Part shown: positions 1-11,952 of the stretch, piece by piece | How positions within the stretch are numbered: the first letter of the stretch is position 1 | How the letters are laid out: each line of letters begins with the position of its first letter | Source: Owenia fusiformis | Taxonomy: Eukaryota > Annelida > Polychaeta > Sabellida > Oweniidae | Direction: 5' to 3' | DNA length: 64,000 nt | NCBI GenBank assembly: GCA_903813345.2 | Contig: CAIIXF020000004.1 | Coordinates: forward strand, 846,513-910,512 | Notes under the pieces: model-generated | Database searches by the model: none | Seen by the model: the letters and a program-made list of their open reading frames with translations, nothing else | What the model was told of the DNA's origin: nothing | Position numbers and translations under genes: made by a program

Positions 1-1280
1 CTACATCAGTCAAGGCTTTTGATTTCCTTGATCTTTTCCTACTTAATTTTCACTAAATTTCATTTTTTTTAAATTTTGCAATTATCAATTTTTGCAGCTT
101 ATTTTTCAAATTTCTTTTATTAATTTTCCACAACTTGTTAATCCGCAAAATATAATACCATGCAAAAATTACCAGGAGTACAGTATTCATAAACCCTTGC
201 TTTTCTAAAATTATAGTGGTTTGTAATTCTTATGATTAACAATTGTAAAGAATATGTGCATATTCTTTTGTCATCATTGACTTGAAACAATATCAGAGGA
301 CGAGGTCTTAGATTTTGTCAATCATAAAAAGTCTGCGAACTAGACTCTTGATTTGAACTATGTTCAATATCAATTTCACTCATCTTTGATCTCGTAGGAG
401 CTGTTAAACAAACATGTAGATAGCTATTTAAGTGCAATTATACTGTAGATACACTTATTTTGATGCTACTCAATTTGACGGATTTGCTCAATTCTAAATA
501 TTGGTGGCTCTTGAATTTTTGTAGATGTTTATGTCATTAGGACAGGTGTTAACAAAAATATTTTCTGTATTTCTTTTGGAATAATGTAGAATTGATGACA
601 TATTGTCAGGAAAAGGGGCCCCTGGAGTTTAATTTCTGAAGTGCATTGGACAAAAATTCCAAACTGAAATTTGATGGATTCTTAATTTGGCGGATTTTCT
701 GAATCTGCCAATCCGTCATATTTAAACGGGAGCCAAAGTAAGTGTATCTACAGTAGCTAGATTCCTACAAGAGTATTTAAGATATTGTATGTAAAAGTTC
801 ACCCTATTATATCGAGATGAGTTTTATATTTGTTATGCAGTTTCATAAATTTTATTCATCAACTCTTATTCATTAAGCCACACTGATTATTTTTTATCTT
901 ACATAGATATATATATATACACCATGTGAACTTGAGAAGATTTATCTATATAATTTATTTCATACTGGCGACAGTTGTGCTGGTGCTTGTACACTGGTTA
1001 AAATTTAAGTATAACTATTCATTGGTGAATGTAAGTGCTTGTTCTTGAACTCTTTTATGTGCATTTTACACTTCTTGGGTGTTTGAAGATGTGCACACTG
1101 CACAGCAAAAAATTAACTTCTTATTGCTGTGGGGACTTTGGTACAACAGCAACAATAAAAATGTCAACGCATTATGAAACAATATTGATTAATTTGTGTG
1201 TCTGTATATTAAAATCCTCAACCCTCCCAAAATAATCCATATTTATGAATATTTGTAAAATAAATGGTGAACAATTTTTC
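1..1280. other. A+T-rich non-coding stretch
   Basis: No coding exon, RNA gene or clear repeat could be supported here. The sequence is A+T-rich with scattered short open frames only; the 66-codon frame at 1035-1235 has no recognisable domain. It may be an intron or intergenic DNA of a gene lying to the left. Confidence 0.5.
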
Positions 1281-1284
1281 CTTG

Positions 1285-3215
1285 GTTGCAAATATGGTGT
1301 CTGATTTTAAGGATACTATAATCCAGTTTGTCTACAATGGAAAAAAACAACTTTAAACAATGGTTGCTATGGTAAAACAAGTTAGTGGTTACCATGGCAA
1401 CGGCAAATCAGTAATATCAAAGTTATTTAATGCCAAAAGTATGGATGTATTATAATTATGCAATGTTTGATGGCTGCTCCTTACCATCTATAGTTTCTGA
1501 ACTTTCTTAAATTTATTGAATTGAGCAATTTGAATGGTTTGTAATTTTCAAACTTCAAACCAACAAGGTAACCAATGACATGTTGTATCTCTTCATGATA
1601 CTATATTAGAACATTTATATTAAAGGTTACCTGCTGAGTCCAAATATAGTGTTAGAATTTTATCATAGCATTATCCAGGGTGTCTAGAAGAGATCAAATC
1701 ACATTGAATAACTCTTGCTATGGTTAACCCAACATCTGGTTTCCATAGTAACAAAAATAGATATGTCATACAGTAATCACATGAAGTTGACTCGGAAATT
1801 TGAGATTTTGGCAGTGTTTAATGACATCTGAAAGACATGTTTTGTTCAATTTTTCGGTTTAAAGTTCATAAATTGTTGTCATTTCCTAGGTTTAAATTTT
1901 CTTAGTAACCATCAATATGCTGTAAAAAGTTAGTATCTTAAAAAATGTTTCCATATTTGAATATTCAATAGGTAAGTTTGATTAACTAATTCCAAATATG
2001 GTGTCAGATTGTTATATTTCTGTAACCTTGTAGTTGCGGCTATACAATGAACAAAATCACCTTTATTCATCGTTGCTATGGCAACACAGTGGACATACAT
2101 GTAGTTGCCATAGCATCAATCAAGCAGAAATATGAAAAGGTAATCACACATCATCAGAAAAAGAATAGATTAAGACCGAACAGTGTTTGATGGTTCTTCT
2201 CACCATCCATTATTTTTTCTCTAAAGTCATTAATGTATTGAAAGAGATCCTTATTTCCTATATACCAACCTGCGTAGTAAACTTTAACATGTAATATAAT
2301 TTTGTAAAATCTAAATATGTTTATAACATCTCAGTTATAGATAAAAATGACATGCTGAATCCAAAAATGGTGTCAGATTTTAGAAAGGACATAATTCAAA
2401 AGGTCTTCAGTTGAGAAAGGCAACTAAATCAGTCGTTGCTATGGCAACCAAGTGGACAAAGTTACCATAGAAATGGCCAAATAAAAATATTAGAATGTTA
2501 TCAAACGTCATTGGTCAAAAAAGTGAATAAAATTGAACAATGTATGATACTGTTGCTCAACTTCTATTTATCAATTAATTAATTTTGTTTTTGTTTTCTA
2601 AAAATCACTTTTGATATTTTTATACGATACCTTAAAAACCTGTATAATAAGAAATAACATGCTGTATCTTTTCCTCAAATGTGAATATTTTTATGAAAAC
2701 TTCAATACAAGGTATAAATGACCTGCTGAGTCCAAAAACAGTGTCAGATTTTAAAGATAACATAATCCGAGAGGTCTACAGTTGACCAAACCAACTGAAA
2801 CTGCTGTTGCTATGGCAACAAGGTGGACATAGTTACCATAGCAACAACCATAAAGAAATGTTTGGAGGTCATCATACATCGTTGTTATGTAAAGTGTTGA
2901 AGAATTGACAATATTTGATACTGTTGCACAACATTTATTTATCTATTTAATTTATTTTAATTTTCAAAAAACTGCTAAATTTGAGTTTTTTATATGGGTC
3001 CTTACAAACCTGCATAGTAAGAAGTAAACTGCTGTATCTTTATATAAAATTTGAATTTTTTCTTGAAAATTTCAATTTCAGGTAATTTTGACCTGCTGAG
3101 TCCAAATATGATGTCAGATTTTAGTAATATGGTAATCTTGGGCGTCTACAGTAGACTCAACCAGCTGAAATTACCGTTGCTATGGCAACAAGAGAGACAT
3201 AGTTACCATAGCAAC
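1285..3215. repeat. Six-copy ~350-370 bp tandem repeat with X-box-like palindromes
   Basis: A marker phrase, CAAATATGGTGTCAGATTTT and variants, recurs at about 1287, 1640, 1991, 2361, 2730 and 3100, so the period is about 350-370 bp. About 75 bp after it each unit carries GTTGCTATGGCAAC or a variant (about 1362, 1719, 2073, 2436, 2806, 3175). This is followed about 10 bp later by a partner such as GTTACCATAGCAAC. Both resemble the RFX-factor X-box (GTNRCC, short spacer, RGYAAC). Units have diverged considerably, so the array is old. Whether RFX proteins bind here is inference; the palindromes could simply be part of an old satellite. Confidence 0.75.
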
Positions 3216-5294
3216 AACAAATAAAATTTGTCACAAATCTTTCATACATCATAAGTATAAAATTTGACCAAGATCCGGTCATGTTTGATAATTTTGGTAA
3301 GCCCCTAAAAAAACCTGAATAACTAATCACAGACCTATAGTATTTGTGTACCATAGTTATCTCAGCTTTTGGGAATCACGGTTATCGTGATTTAAGGGCA
3401 GTTATAAAAATATACAAGGCGGTGGTTCAAAATGGACAATTTTCAAAACTGCTCAACTTCACGTTTTTAAAGAATGCTTGCCCGGCGAGGGGTTTGCTAT
3501 TGCGAGAGAACAAAAACATTGAATTAGGATTTTTCCTAATACGTAATCATTAATACTTAATATTTAATCATTAATCAACAACTTTTTAAACCGTCTCTCT
3601 GATTAAATATCATGCCAATTAATACCACGATTGTGTTGACAGGATTAAATGCGATATCTATGGAATAATAATTTAATGAACTCAATAGTCTAAATGATAA
3701 ATAAGTTCATAATTTAGTCTTGGCTGACTAGTCTTGTATCATCAGAGTTGGATTGCAAATACCTCCCTAAATCAAATATTTATAATTGTTTTTATGTCTC
3801 TGATCCAACCACTAAAGTTTAAAAGGAAGACTATAGTGTCCCGTGAATTCATTATAATTATCTTAGACAATAGTGAGGCGGTACAATCGTGGGAGTGTTA
3901 ATTAATCGGAACGCAAGTTTGATACAAAATCACTCCTTTGGATCAAATATTTAAATTTTACTAGAGTGCGGGGAGTGGAAACGAGTCTCCATTCAAGCAC
4001 TAAATATCAAAAGAAAGATTTCAGTACCCCTTAACTTCGCTCCCGGACTTCACTATTCACCACCTCCCCTCCCCCTTCCCCAATTATCTTTTATGACCCC
4101 AGATTGTTCGTTTCTGTACCCCCCCCCCCCTGTCCATGGCAAGTAAGTAATCTATGTGTATATCGGCTCCCTCCCAATGGTGGGCAAAACCAGATGCAGG
4201 CATAGACATTGACAAGGTGAGGGGATTAAAAATAAAAATAGTTTTGTTTTAGGATCTGACTGAAATATTTTGGCACTGTTCAACGAAGCGGTTTAAGGAA
4301 TTAGACACGTGTACAAATTCTAAGATCATATTAATTACCATTGATTCCTCGTTTTCAATCCCTGGTTTTCAAAGCCCGTTAGATGTTAATGAATGGAGAT
4401 TTTTAAATGTGCTTTCATTAAACAGCCAGGAAAAATAAACTATTTTTCATTTCCCAGGAATCACATAATCCGTCAAAATTCATTTAATTTAAAATGTATC
4501 TAATATATTACATGTATACAATCAGACAGACTGGCTATTCTAATCCGTTATGAAAAGCCATTTGTTTTTTCCTCTACAGGATGTTTCTGCGGAAGTTAAT
4601 TTGTTTATCTTAGTGTTTAGAGGCAATGTCCTTTGACGCTTTCGTGAAATAAATGAACTCTGTGATGGACTACAATTGTATATTTTTACAGGAACAGTTA
4701 CCCGAAGTAGACCACTGTTACATTATTTTCATTTTAGGTCTCTCTAATTAGTTGCATTGCAGAAGTCTAATATTATTCTCTCCTGTGCCGAAGGTACTTA
4801 TACCCGTAACCGGGGGGGGGGGGGATGTTCAAGGAGTCCAACTCAACAGAATTCGAATTGAATACAAAATAAATTAAATATATAAATACATAATGTCTAT
4901 CCAAGTCTCCTTGCATTTTCTGAACTTCAAATGCGCCTTTTGATGTGTGATAACAAAATACTAAATAAATACTTAATGTTACTCCAGCTTGTTTTTATAG
5001 TAATTTGGCAATTAAACATGCGTAAAGAGATAGCAATGTGTGTACTGTGTACAACCCGAATCCTCTCCCGATCAGGTCACGTTTTATATGTCTCTGATGT
5101 AAAAAAGCGAACGCATTCCGTTCGGTCTTTGCACGCGATTGCCGTTTATGTCACACATTTGGTACAAAATATGTGTATATATCACGCATTTGTTTCGAAA
5201 ATATTCACACCTACCTATTTGATTGAAATCATTCAAATCAAAGTTTACATTCGAGAACAACAAGGCATTAACATGACAAAATGTCACCACCTAA
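3216..5294. other. Non-coding stretch with homopolymer runs
   Basis: No gene could be supported. There are C and G runs near 4110-4135 and 4810-4824. A segment near 4590-4680 resembles one near 7760-7830 (GTTTATCTTAGTGTTTAG and a following GACGCTTTCGTGAA-like block), which suggests an old dispersed duplication. The 141-codon frame at 4931-5356 has no domain signature, and its end lies inside the neighbouring tandem repeat. Confidence 0.45.
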
Positions 5295-6262
5295 AACAAT
5301 TTGGTCAATTTAAAGCAAGTTGGAAAATACCTTTTGACCTTAAGAAGAACTTCTGAGAACATGTAGATGATTTTGAAAAAAAATAAGTCAATTTGAAGCA
5401 AGTTGAAAAAAGACCTTTTTTGACCTTGAGAAGGTCACTAAAGGTCAAATGTCAAATCTAAAGTCAGATTTGAATTTCTGAGAACATGTAGATGATTTTG
5501 AAAAAAAAATTAGTCAATTTGAAGCAAGTTGAAAAAAGACCTTTTTGACCTTTTTGACCTTGAGAAGGTCAAATGTCAAATCTAAAGTCATATTTAAATT
5601 TCTGAGAACATGTAGATGATTTTGAAAAAAACATTTAGTCAATTTGAAGCAAGATGAAAAAATACCTTTTTGACCTTTTTTGACATTGAGAAGGTCACTG
5701 AAGGTCAAATGTCAAATCTAAAGTCAGATTTGAATTTCTGAGAACATGTAGATGATTTTGAAAAAAAATTTTAGTCAATCTGAAGCAAGTTGAAAAAAGA
5801 CCTTTTTGACCTTTTTTGACTTTGAGAAGGTCATTGAAGGTCAAATGTCAAATCTTAAGTCAAATCTAAAGTCAGATTTGAATTTCTGAGAACACGTAGA
5901 TGATTTTGAAATTTTTTTTAGTCAATTTGAAGCAAGTTGAAAACAGACCTTTTTGACCTTTTTTGACCTTGAGAAGGTCATTGAAGGTCAAATGTCAAAT
6001 CTAAAGTCAGATTTGAAGGTCAAATGTCAAATCTAAAGTCAGATTTGAAGGTCAAATGTCAAATCTAAAGTCAAATCTAAAGTCAGATTTGAATTTCTGA
6101 GAACATGTAGATGATTTTGAAAAAAAATGTAGTCAATGTGAAGCAAGTTGAAAAAATACCTTTTTGACCTTGAGAAGGTCATTGAAGGTCAAATGTCAAA
6201 TCTAAAGTCAGATTTGAACTTCTGAGAACATGTAGATGATTTAGAAAAAAATTGAAGTCAGT
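5295..6262. repeat. ~125 bp tandem repeat rich in AGGTCA half-sites
   Basis: About seven to eight units share GAACATGTAGATGATTTTG (near 5356, 5481, 5605, 5744, 5889, 6102, 6225), then an A-run, CAATTTGAAGCAAGTTGAAAA, and a block of TGACCT and AGGTCA half-sites followed by GTCAAATCTAAAGTCAGATTT. Spacing varies because the AGGTCAAATGTCAAATCTAAAGTC sub-block has itself been duplicated near 5995-6080. The inverse of TTTTGACCTTGA is TCAAGGTCA, the extended half-site used by ERR and NR5A nuclear receptors. The repeat is directly visible; receptor binding is inference. Confidence 0.8.
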
Positions 6263-6576
6263 CTAAACAGTCTAAACGGGCCTGCCTATAACCTATAATA
6301 CTAATTTATTAAAACAAATATTAATTTATCCGTCTGTCTGATTAGATTTTGTTCCCTGACTCAAACCAGAGACATATAAAACATATATATTTTATATGTC
6401 TCTGCTCAAACAAAGTCAACCCCGATTTCAGTTCTTAATTCTTCACTTGAAACGATATAGCCAACATGATACAACATGAATTTGGATTAATTATACATAT
6501 ATAAAGCCTATTGTTATCAAAACCCATAAATCCTCACCATATAAATATAGTTTTATTGATGACCAAAAACAGATAT

Positions 6577-6782
6577 CAGGGGCGTAGCCAGCTTTCAGTC
6601 AGGGGGAGGGGGTGTGATCGCCAAAAAGATTTCGGTTTTCAGTCAGGAGGGTACGATTTAGGCCTGAGCAGCATTTTAAAGCTCCTTTCTTCTTCTTTCT
6701 CAGGGTTTTATTTTTATTGTTAAGGGGGGGGGGGGTTCGATCGCACCCATCACAGCCCCCCCCCCCCTGGATACGCCCACGG
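6577..6782. mobile_element. Small TIR element, hAT-like or other MITE
   Basis: The segment begins CAGGGGCGTAGCCAG and ends CTGGATACGCCCACG, imperfect inverted termini. It is bounded on both sides by GATAT, a possible 5-bp target duplication. The interior has G and C runs and no coding capacity. A related left half (CAGGGGGCGTAGC, G-run, GCGATTGCCAAAAA) occurs near 8544-8600. The superfamily is uncertain: the ends look hAT-like but hAT elements normally make 8-bp duplications. Confidence 0.5.
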
Positions 6783-9072
6783 ATATTTTGGCAACTTCCA
6801 CGTTTACCTCCCCCCCCCTAATCATTTTTGCGCCCCCTCTAAATATCAGACCAATCAGGCGATGAGGCATGGATCAGGATACCCTGACTCCAAGCTGTGC
6901 GACTTCTGGCAACCGCTACACCTATATTCCCGGGGGAAATGCTTTTTCCTTTGAAAAATTATCAAATATGGTCGTGTGTGGGCAAACACGGAGGAGAAGG
7001 AGAGGGGTGCGTGCATTGCGTGCGATCCCTCATCAGTTGTGTACCTTATTTTTGTATGAATTTCTCCCGAACAGTTATGCTAGAGGGGTTATAATATTTA
7101 TTTCTGTTTTCAAATGAAATAATTTCACCCTTGCCCGATTGGCTATAATGCACGAATCAAATAGCATGGAGATCAGATAATTAGATTGATTCGTTTTTTC
7201 GCAATCAGATGAATTAACTTATTGTTTTCTCTGATTAAAAGGCGGTTTGAAGCTACTTTTATAGGATTTGTAAATTCGCAATCAGACTGGTTTATTTTAA
7301 TATTTAGTCAGTGCAAGAGGAGGGGACTATAATGTAGAAAATCGTTTTGATTTCGACACTAACTGAAATAATTTATCACAATAAATTGTTAAATACGGAA
7401 ACAGAGACCGGTTTAAAAATGAAAAGAGAGGCAAAAAACTCTATTCATACAATGTAATTAAAACCCGGGAACTAAAAGCAATTTTAGACTGTTAGATCTT
7501 CTGTAATCAAGGTGATGTTGGAACACTACCACCGTTAGAAAAACAAAGACTAAGACAAAGACTATATAGCGATTAATCCTTTTGTAATCATAAATGTTTA
7601 ATGTAGATTCTTATTATTTCGTTGGACAATGTTCAGACTTCTGACCAAGATTTATTCATTTATGTTTGTATTTAAAAAAAAGTATTTCAATCAGACAGAC
7701 GTTCTAATGAGTTAGAAAAATACATTTGTCCATCACCTCTCAAGAAGTTTTCAAAAGTAATCAAGTCGATTTGTTTATTTTAGTGTTTAGCATTGTTTTT
7801 CATAACTTGACGCTTCCATGAACAGAATGACTTTGAAATGAGTATTTATAAATTTAGCTTTTATACGACATGCTTATTGTATATTTCTATATGAACGTTG
7901 TAGTTATGTGATGTAACATCGCCCCCCCCCCAAATTACAGGTATACAACTTTTGGTCGGAATACTTTAACTTGCGATTAAAAGCAATTTTAGACTGTTAG
8001 ATGATCTCTTATGTAATCTAGGTGATGTTGGTAGACTTCCGCAGTTAAGAAAACAAAGACTAAGACAAAGAGAACTACGTATATAGCAATTAATTCTTTT
8101 GTTATCACTAAATGTTAGATTCTTTATTGGACAATATTTTGACTTCTGTCTCCGATTGTTATGCAGATATGTGTATATAATCATGTGAACAACATATTAC
8201 GTGGAAATTCCCATATTCATTCTCATAATGTCTTACAGCTATTTCGCAAATGACATGCATGTAAGCCTAAATAACACGTGGACGTAATATTGCAGAACTG
8301 AGCGAAAAGAAAGGTTGAACAAATTAGATTAAGATATTTTATTTTTTAAATGCACAAAGGGCAACAGTTGAAGAGCAAAAATTAAAGGCGTTGTGAAATA
8401 GATCGTGCTTTTGTATGATCCTCTTCTATAGTGCCCTACCCTTTGCATTCGTTCGACTTCACTTCTTAAAAGAGAGTTTCGTCTTCTCGTAGTATATAAC
8501 TAGACTCTGCACGTAGCGTAATAGTGCCCCTATTAGCCATGTACAGGGGGCGTAGCAAACTTGGGGGGGGGGGGTGCGATTGCCAAAAAAACAATATCGG
8601 ATTTCAGTCTGAGACAAATGGTCAAACATGAGTTTCAAAAAACTTCTAGAAATACCTTATGTAAATATTTACGTTAGCTTGTTTAATTAAGGTCTGACGT
8701 TATGAAAACAAAGTGCCATTAATTTCTGAACCGTATAATGCAGTATCATCTGTTTGGTCTCGGTATATTCCAGTTTAATTTGTATTATACAAAAAATGAT
8801 ATGTATAATTTCTATTATACCACTTTGAAACCTGTTATAATAGAAAATGATATGCGTATAATACTGTTTAATCTGATCCTGACTTAAATTATATCAGGTT
8901 AAACTGGAATATATTTTGGTTTAATCGGGTATCATTCTCTAATGATATTAGAGTCCGGATCAGATGTTATAATATTGAATGATACTTTCTGTGATATTGG
9001 ATTAAACAACAAATTAAACATCAATATAAGATGTTATCACAAGTATTAATCATAGGATTTTACGTAGTGTAA
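6783..9072. other. Non-coding region with an internal direct duplication
   Basis: No gene could be supported. Segments at about 7460-7620 and 7975-8130 are diverged direct copies: both contain AGCAATTTTAGACTGTTAGAT, a GTGATGTTGG block, AAAACAAAGACTAAGACAAAG and an ATAGC..ATTAAT..TTTTGT block. A half copy of the 6577 element lies near 8544-8600. At about 9070 the sequence AAACCAACAGATACAG matches the 3' flank found after each collagen gene copy. The left edge of the tandem cluster, or the stump of a lost copy, is therefore here. Confidence 0.45.
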
Positions 9073-9080
9073 ACCAACAG

Positions 9081-10272
9081 ATACAGAATAACTTTTAGAG
9101 AGACCTTATACAGAATACCTTATAGAGAGACCTTATACAGAATACCTTATAGAGAGACCTTATACAGAATACCTTATAGAGAGACATTATACAGAATACC
9201 TTATAGAGAGACCTTATACAGAATACCTTATAGAGAGACCTTATACAGAATACCTTATAGAGAGACCTTATACAGAATACCTTATAGAGAGACCTTATAC
9301 AGAATACCTTATAGAGAGACATTATACAGAATACCTTATAGAGAGACATTATACAGAATACCTTATAGAGAGACCTTATACAGAATACCTTATAGAAACC
9401 TTATACATAATACCTTATAGAGAGACATTATACAGAATACCTTATAGAGAGACCTTATACAGAATACTTATAGAGAGACATTATACAGAATACTTTATAG
9501 AGGGACATTATACAGACTACCTTATAGAGAGACATTATACAGAATACCTTACAGAGAGACCTTATACAGAACACCTTATAGAGATACCTGATACAGAATA
9601 CCTTATAGAGAGACATAATACAGAATACTTTATAGAGGGACATTATACAGAATACCTTATAGAGAGACCTTATACAGAATACCTTATTGAGACCTTATAC
9701 ATAATACCTTATAGAGAGACATTGTACAGAATACTTTATAGAGAGACATCATACAGAATACCTTATAGAGAGACCTTATACAGAATACCTTATAGAGAGA
9801 CCTTATACAGAATACCTTATAGAGAGACCTTATGCAGAATACCTTATAGATAGACATTATACAGAATACTTTATGGAGAGACCTTATACAGAATTCTTTA
9901 TAGAGAGACATTATACAGAATACCTTATAGAGAGACCTTATACAGAATACCTTATAGAGAGACATAATACAGAATACTTTATAGAGGGACATTATACAGA
10001 ATACCTTATATAGAGATCTTATACAGAATACCTTATTGAGACCTTATACATAATACCTTATAGAGAAACATTATACAGAATACCTTATAGAGAGACCTTA
10101 TACAGAATACTTATAGAGAGACATTATACAGAATACCTTATAGAGAGACATTATACAGAATACTTTATAGAGGGACATTATACAGAATACCTTATAGAGA
10201 GACCTTATACAGAATACCTTATAGAGAGACCTTATACAGAATACCTTATAGAGAGACCTTATACAGATACCT
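9081..10272. repeat. 27-bp minisatellite, spacer array 1 (~43 units)
   Basis: The unit is AGAATACCTTAT plus AGAGAGACCTTATAC, 27 bp, with common C/A and C/T variants and a few one- or two-base indels. The array is bordered on the left by AAACCAACAGATACAG and on the right by GGTTCCGCACAACGGGC. Both borders recur at the other spacers, so this array belongs to the amplified unit of the collagen cluster. Because 27 is a multiple of three and the unit has no stop in several frames, long open frames arise without coding meaning. Confidence 0.92.
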
Positions 10273-11952
10273 AAGTGAGAGGTTCCGCACAACGGGCTAT
10301 AGCTGAAACGTATCCGCATCTCATTTTAATTGATCTACTCACTAAAAATCAATAGCTGTTAAAAATGGCATTTTTCATGTTATTGAAAATAGCTGAAACT
10401 TAATGAGGATGGACATCGCAAACTCACATATTTGTGAGATCTATGAAAAATTGTAAAGTTTTCCTTTCAATAGAAAAATATTTTTGGACCACTCTGTATA
10501 TTACATTTAAATGAGGATAAAAATGTTTACGTTTCTTGACCCCTTGTTATGGCAGGCAAAATTCGGAAAGCTTGAAGTTTCCCAAGCTGCAAGTATTTAA
10601 AAGTTCAAGACATATGCAACTCCATAAAATGACGTATCTGCCTTTAATTTGGTTGAGTTAAGTTTTCTTCATCTAAACTTTCTTATTAAATTGCAGATTT
10701 TGATTTTGTCCACTTTGAGAGAATTAGTTTAAGAATATATTTACGCGTTTGGGAATTTGGTTTTAGATGCAGCCGTAATTAATACATTTTGTTCCTCGCT
10801 GACTTTGAGGTGATGTAAAAGTAACTAGTTAGGGAACAGTGCTTATTACAAAGTCGTCTAAATACACGAAAGACCTCGTTAAGCGAGATTATTAGACTCT
10901 AACAAAAAGTAGGAAAAGTATGACAGTTGACATTTAGCGAAATTGATTGATACGGGTCTCGGAAGAAGGATAGGATAATAATGTATAATGTGTGATTCAA
11001 TTGATTCTTGAGATGGGAATGTATTTCAACTAAGAATACAACCTAGTTCACTGAGTTCAAATCTTAAATGATGGCAGCCCACGTGAAATGAGCCCTGCAT
11101 TTTAAATGATCAATTTTGATCATTCCAAAACATTTTTCCACATTTCGCTTAATATCGATAGTTTAAAACTAGTTACAGCTGGCATATCAAGAGAGAAATT
11201 AGAACCTCCAGAGTCGGACTACTTATAATGCTAGATTATGAAAATGCATTTCTTATGAAATTCGTTTCAAGTAAAAACAAGCGTTACAATAACAACGTAC
11301 CGTGTGCTTTCATAACATCTGTTATATTTAAAGTACAGGGGCTCAAATATTATTCTATTGAATATGTGCATGCCACTGTAACGTCTAAAATGTTAGATTA
11401 GATAAAGGAAAGATGAATAACAAAGTCATGGACCAAAAAGCAACTTAAAAAACTCTTGGTTTAGATGAAAGTTTGTCTGACATTACGAATATAATTATTT
11501 CAAATATATTTATGGACACAATATTTCATTTTGGAAGTCACGGTGGAGAAGTTCAAAGTCACACGTACAGGGTGTCAAGAAAAACTGTCAATGGAATAGT
11601 AAATTCTGTAACGTATTATAAACTTTACAAAGTGGTGATTATTCACCCACATGCCAACTAATAAAACCTACAATCTAGTTATGTAATAGCACCGTGGTCG
11701 AAGAACATTTAAATGGGAATAGTAAATAAACATATAAGTGCAATCTTGAATATTTCATTTAGATGCATATATTTCTGGTCTGTGTCATTTTGTGACGTGC
11801 AGTAAGCATAATCAAATGTTTTCAGAGTTAATGGGTCGACACCTATTCAAATAGTTGTTTACAATGTTGGTAAAATTGAGAATCGTATGTTAAGACTCAA
11901 GTTTTGTTGTAAACAAAGTATTTAATTTAAGATCTGAACGCATCTGATCAAC
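10273..11952 (+). promoter_or_regulatory. 5' flank shared by all collagen copies (copy 1)
   Basis: This ~1.65 kb block recurs upstream of copies 2 (15789-17447), 3 (partial, 29239-29715), 4 (34061-35752) and 5 (49308-50256), and again as a gene-less tail at 55591-56340. It therefore defines the amplified unit and must contain the promoter, but no TATA box or initiator could be fixed. The last ~35 bases before the start codon (TTAATTTAAGATCTGAACGC...CTGATCAACATG) are almost identical in all copies that keep exon A. Confidence 0.5.
11473..11661 (+). other. Recurrent short ORF upstream of copy 1
   Basis: This 62-codon open frame (from MSDITNI to IIHPHAN) recurs without indels at 16967-17152, 35268-35456 and 49772-49960, about 290 bases before each exon A. 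Its stop overlaps a TAATAAA string. It has no recognisable domain. Conservation alone is weak evidence because the flanks are also recent copies. It could be a small gene, a 5' exon or chance. Confidence 0.2.

Noticed and set aside
4931-5356. A 141-codon plus-strand frame
   Set aside because: No recognisable domain, unusual composition, and its end lies inside a tandem repeat; no splice or promoter support.
9081-10272. CRISPR-like array of short repeats
   Set aside because: Units are directly adjacent without unique spacers and the sequence is from an animal genome; it is a minisatellite.
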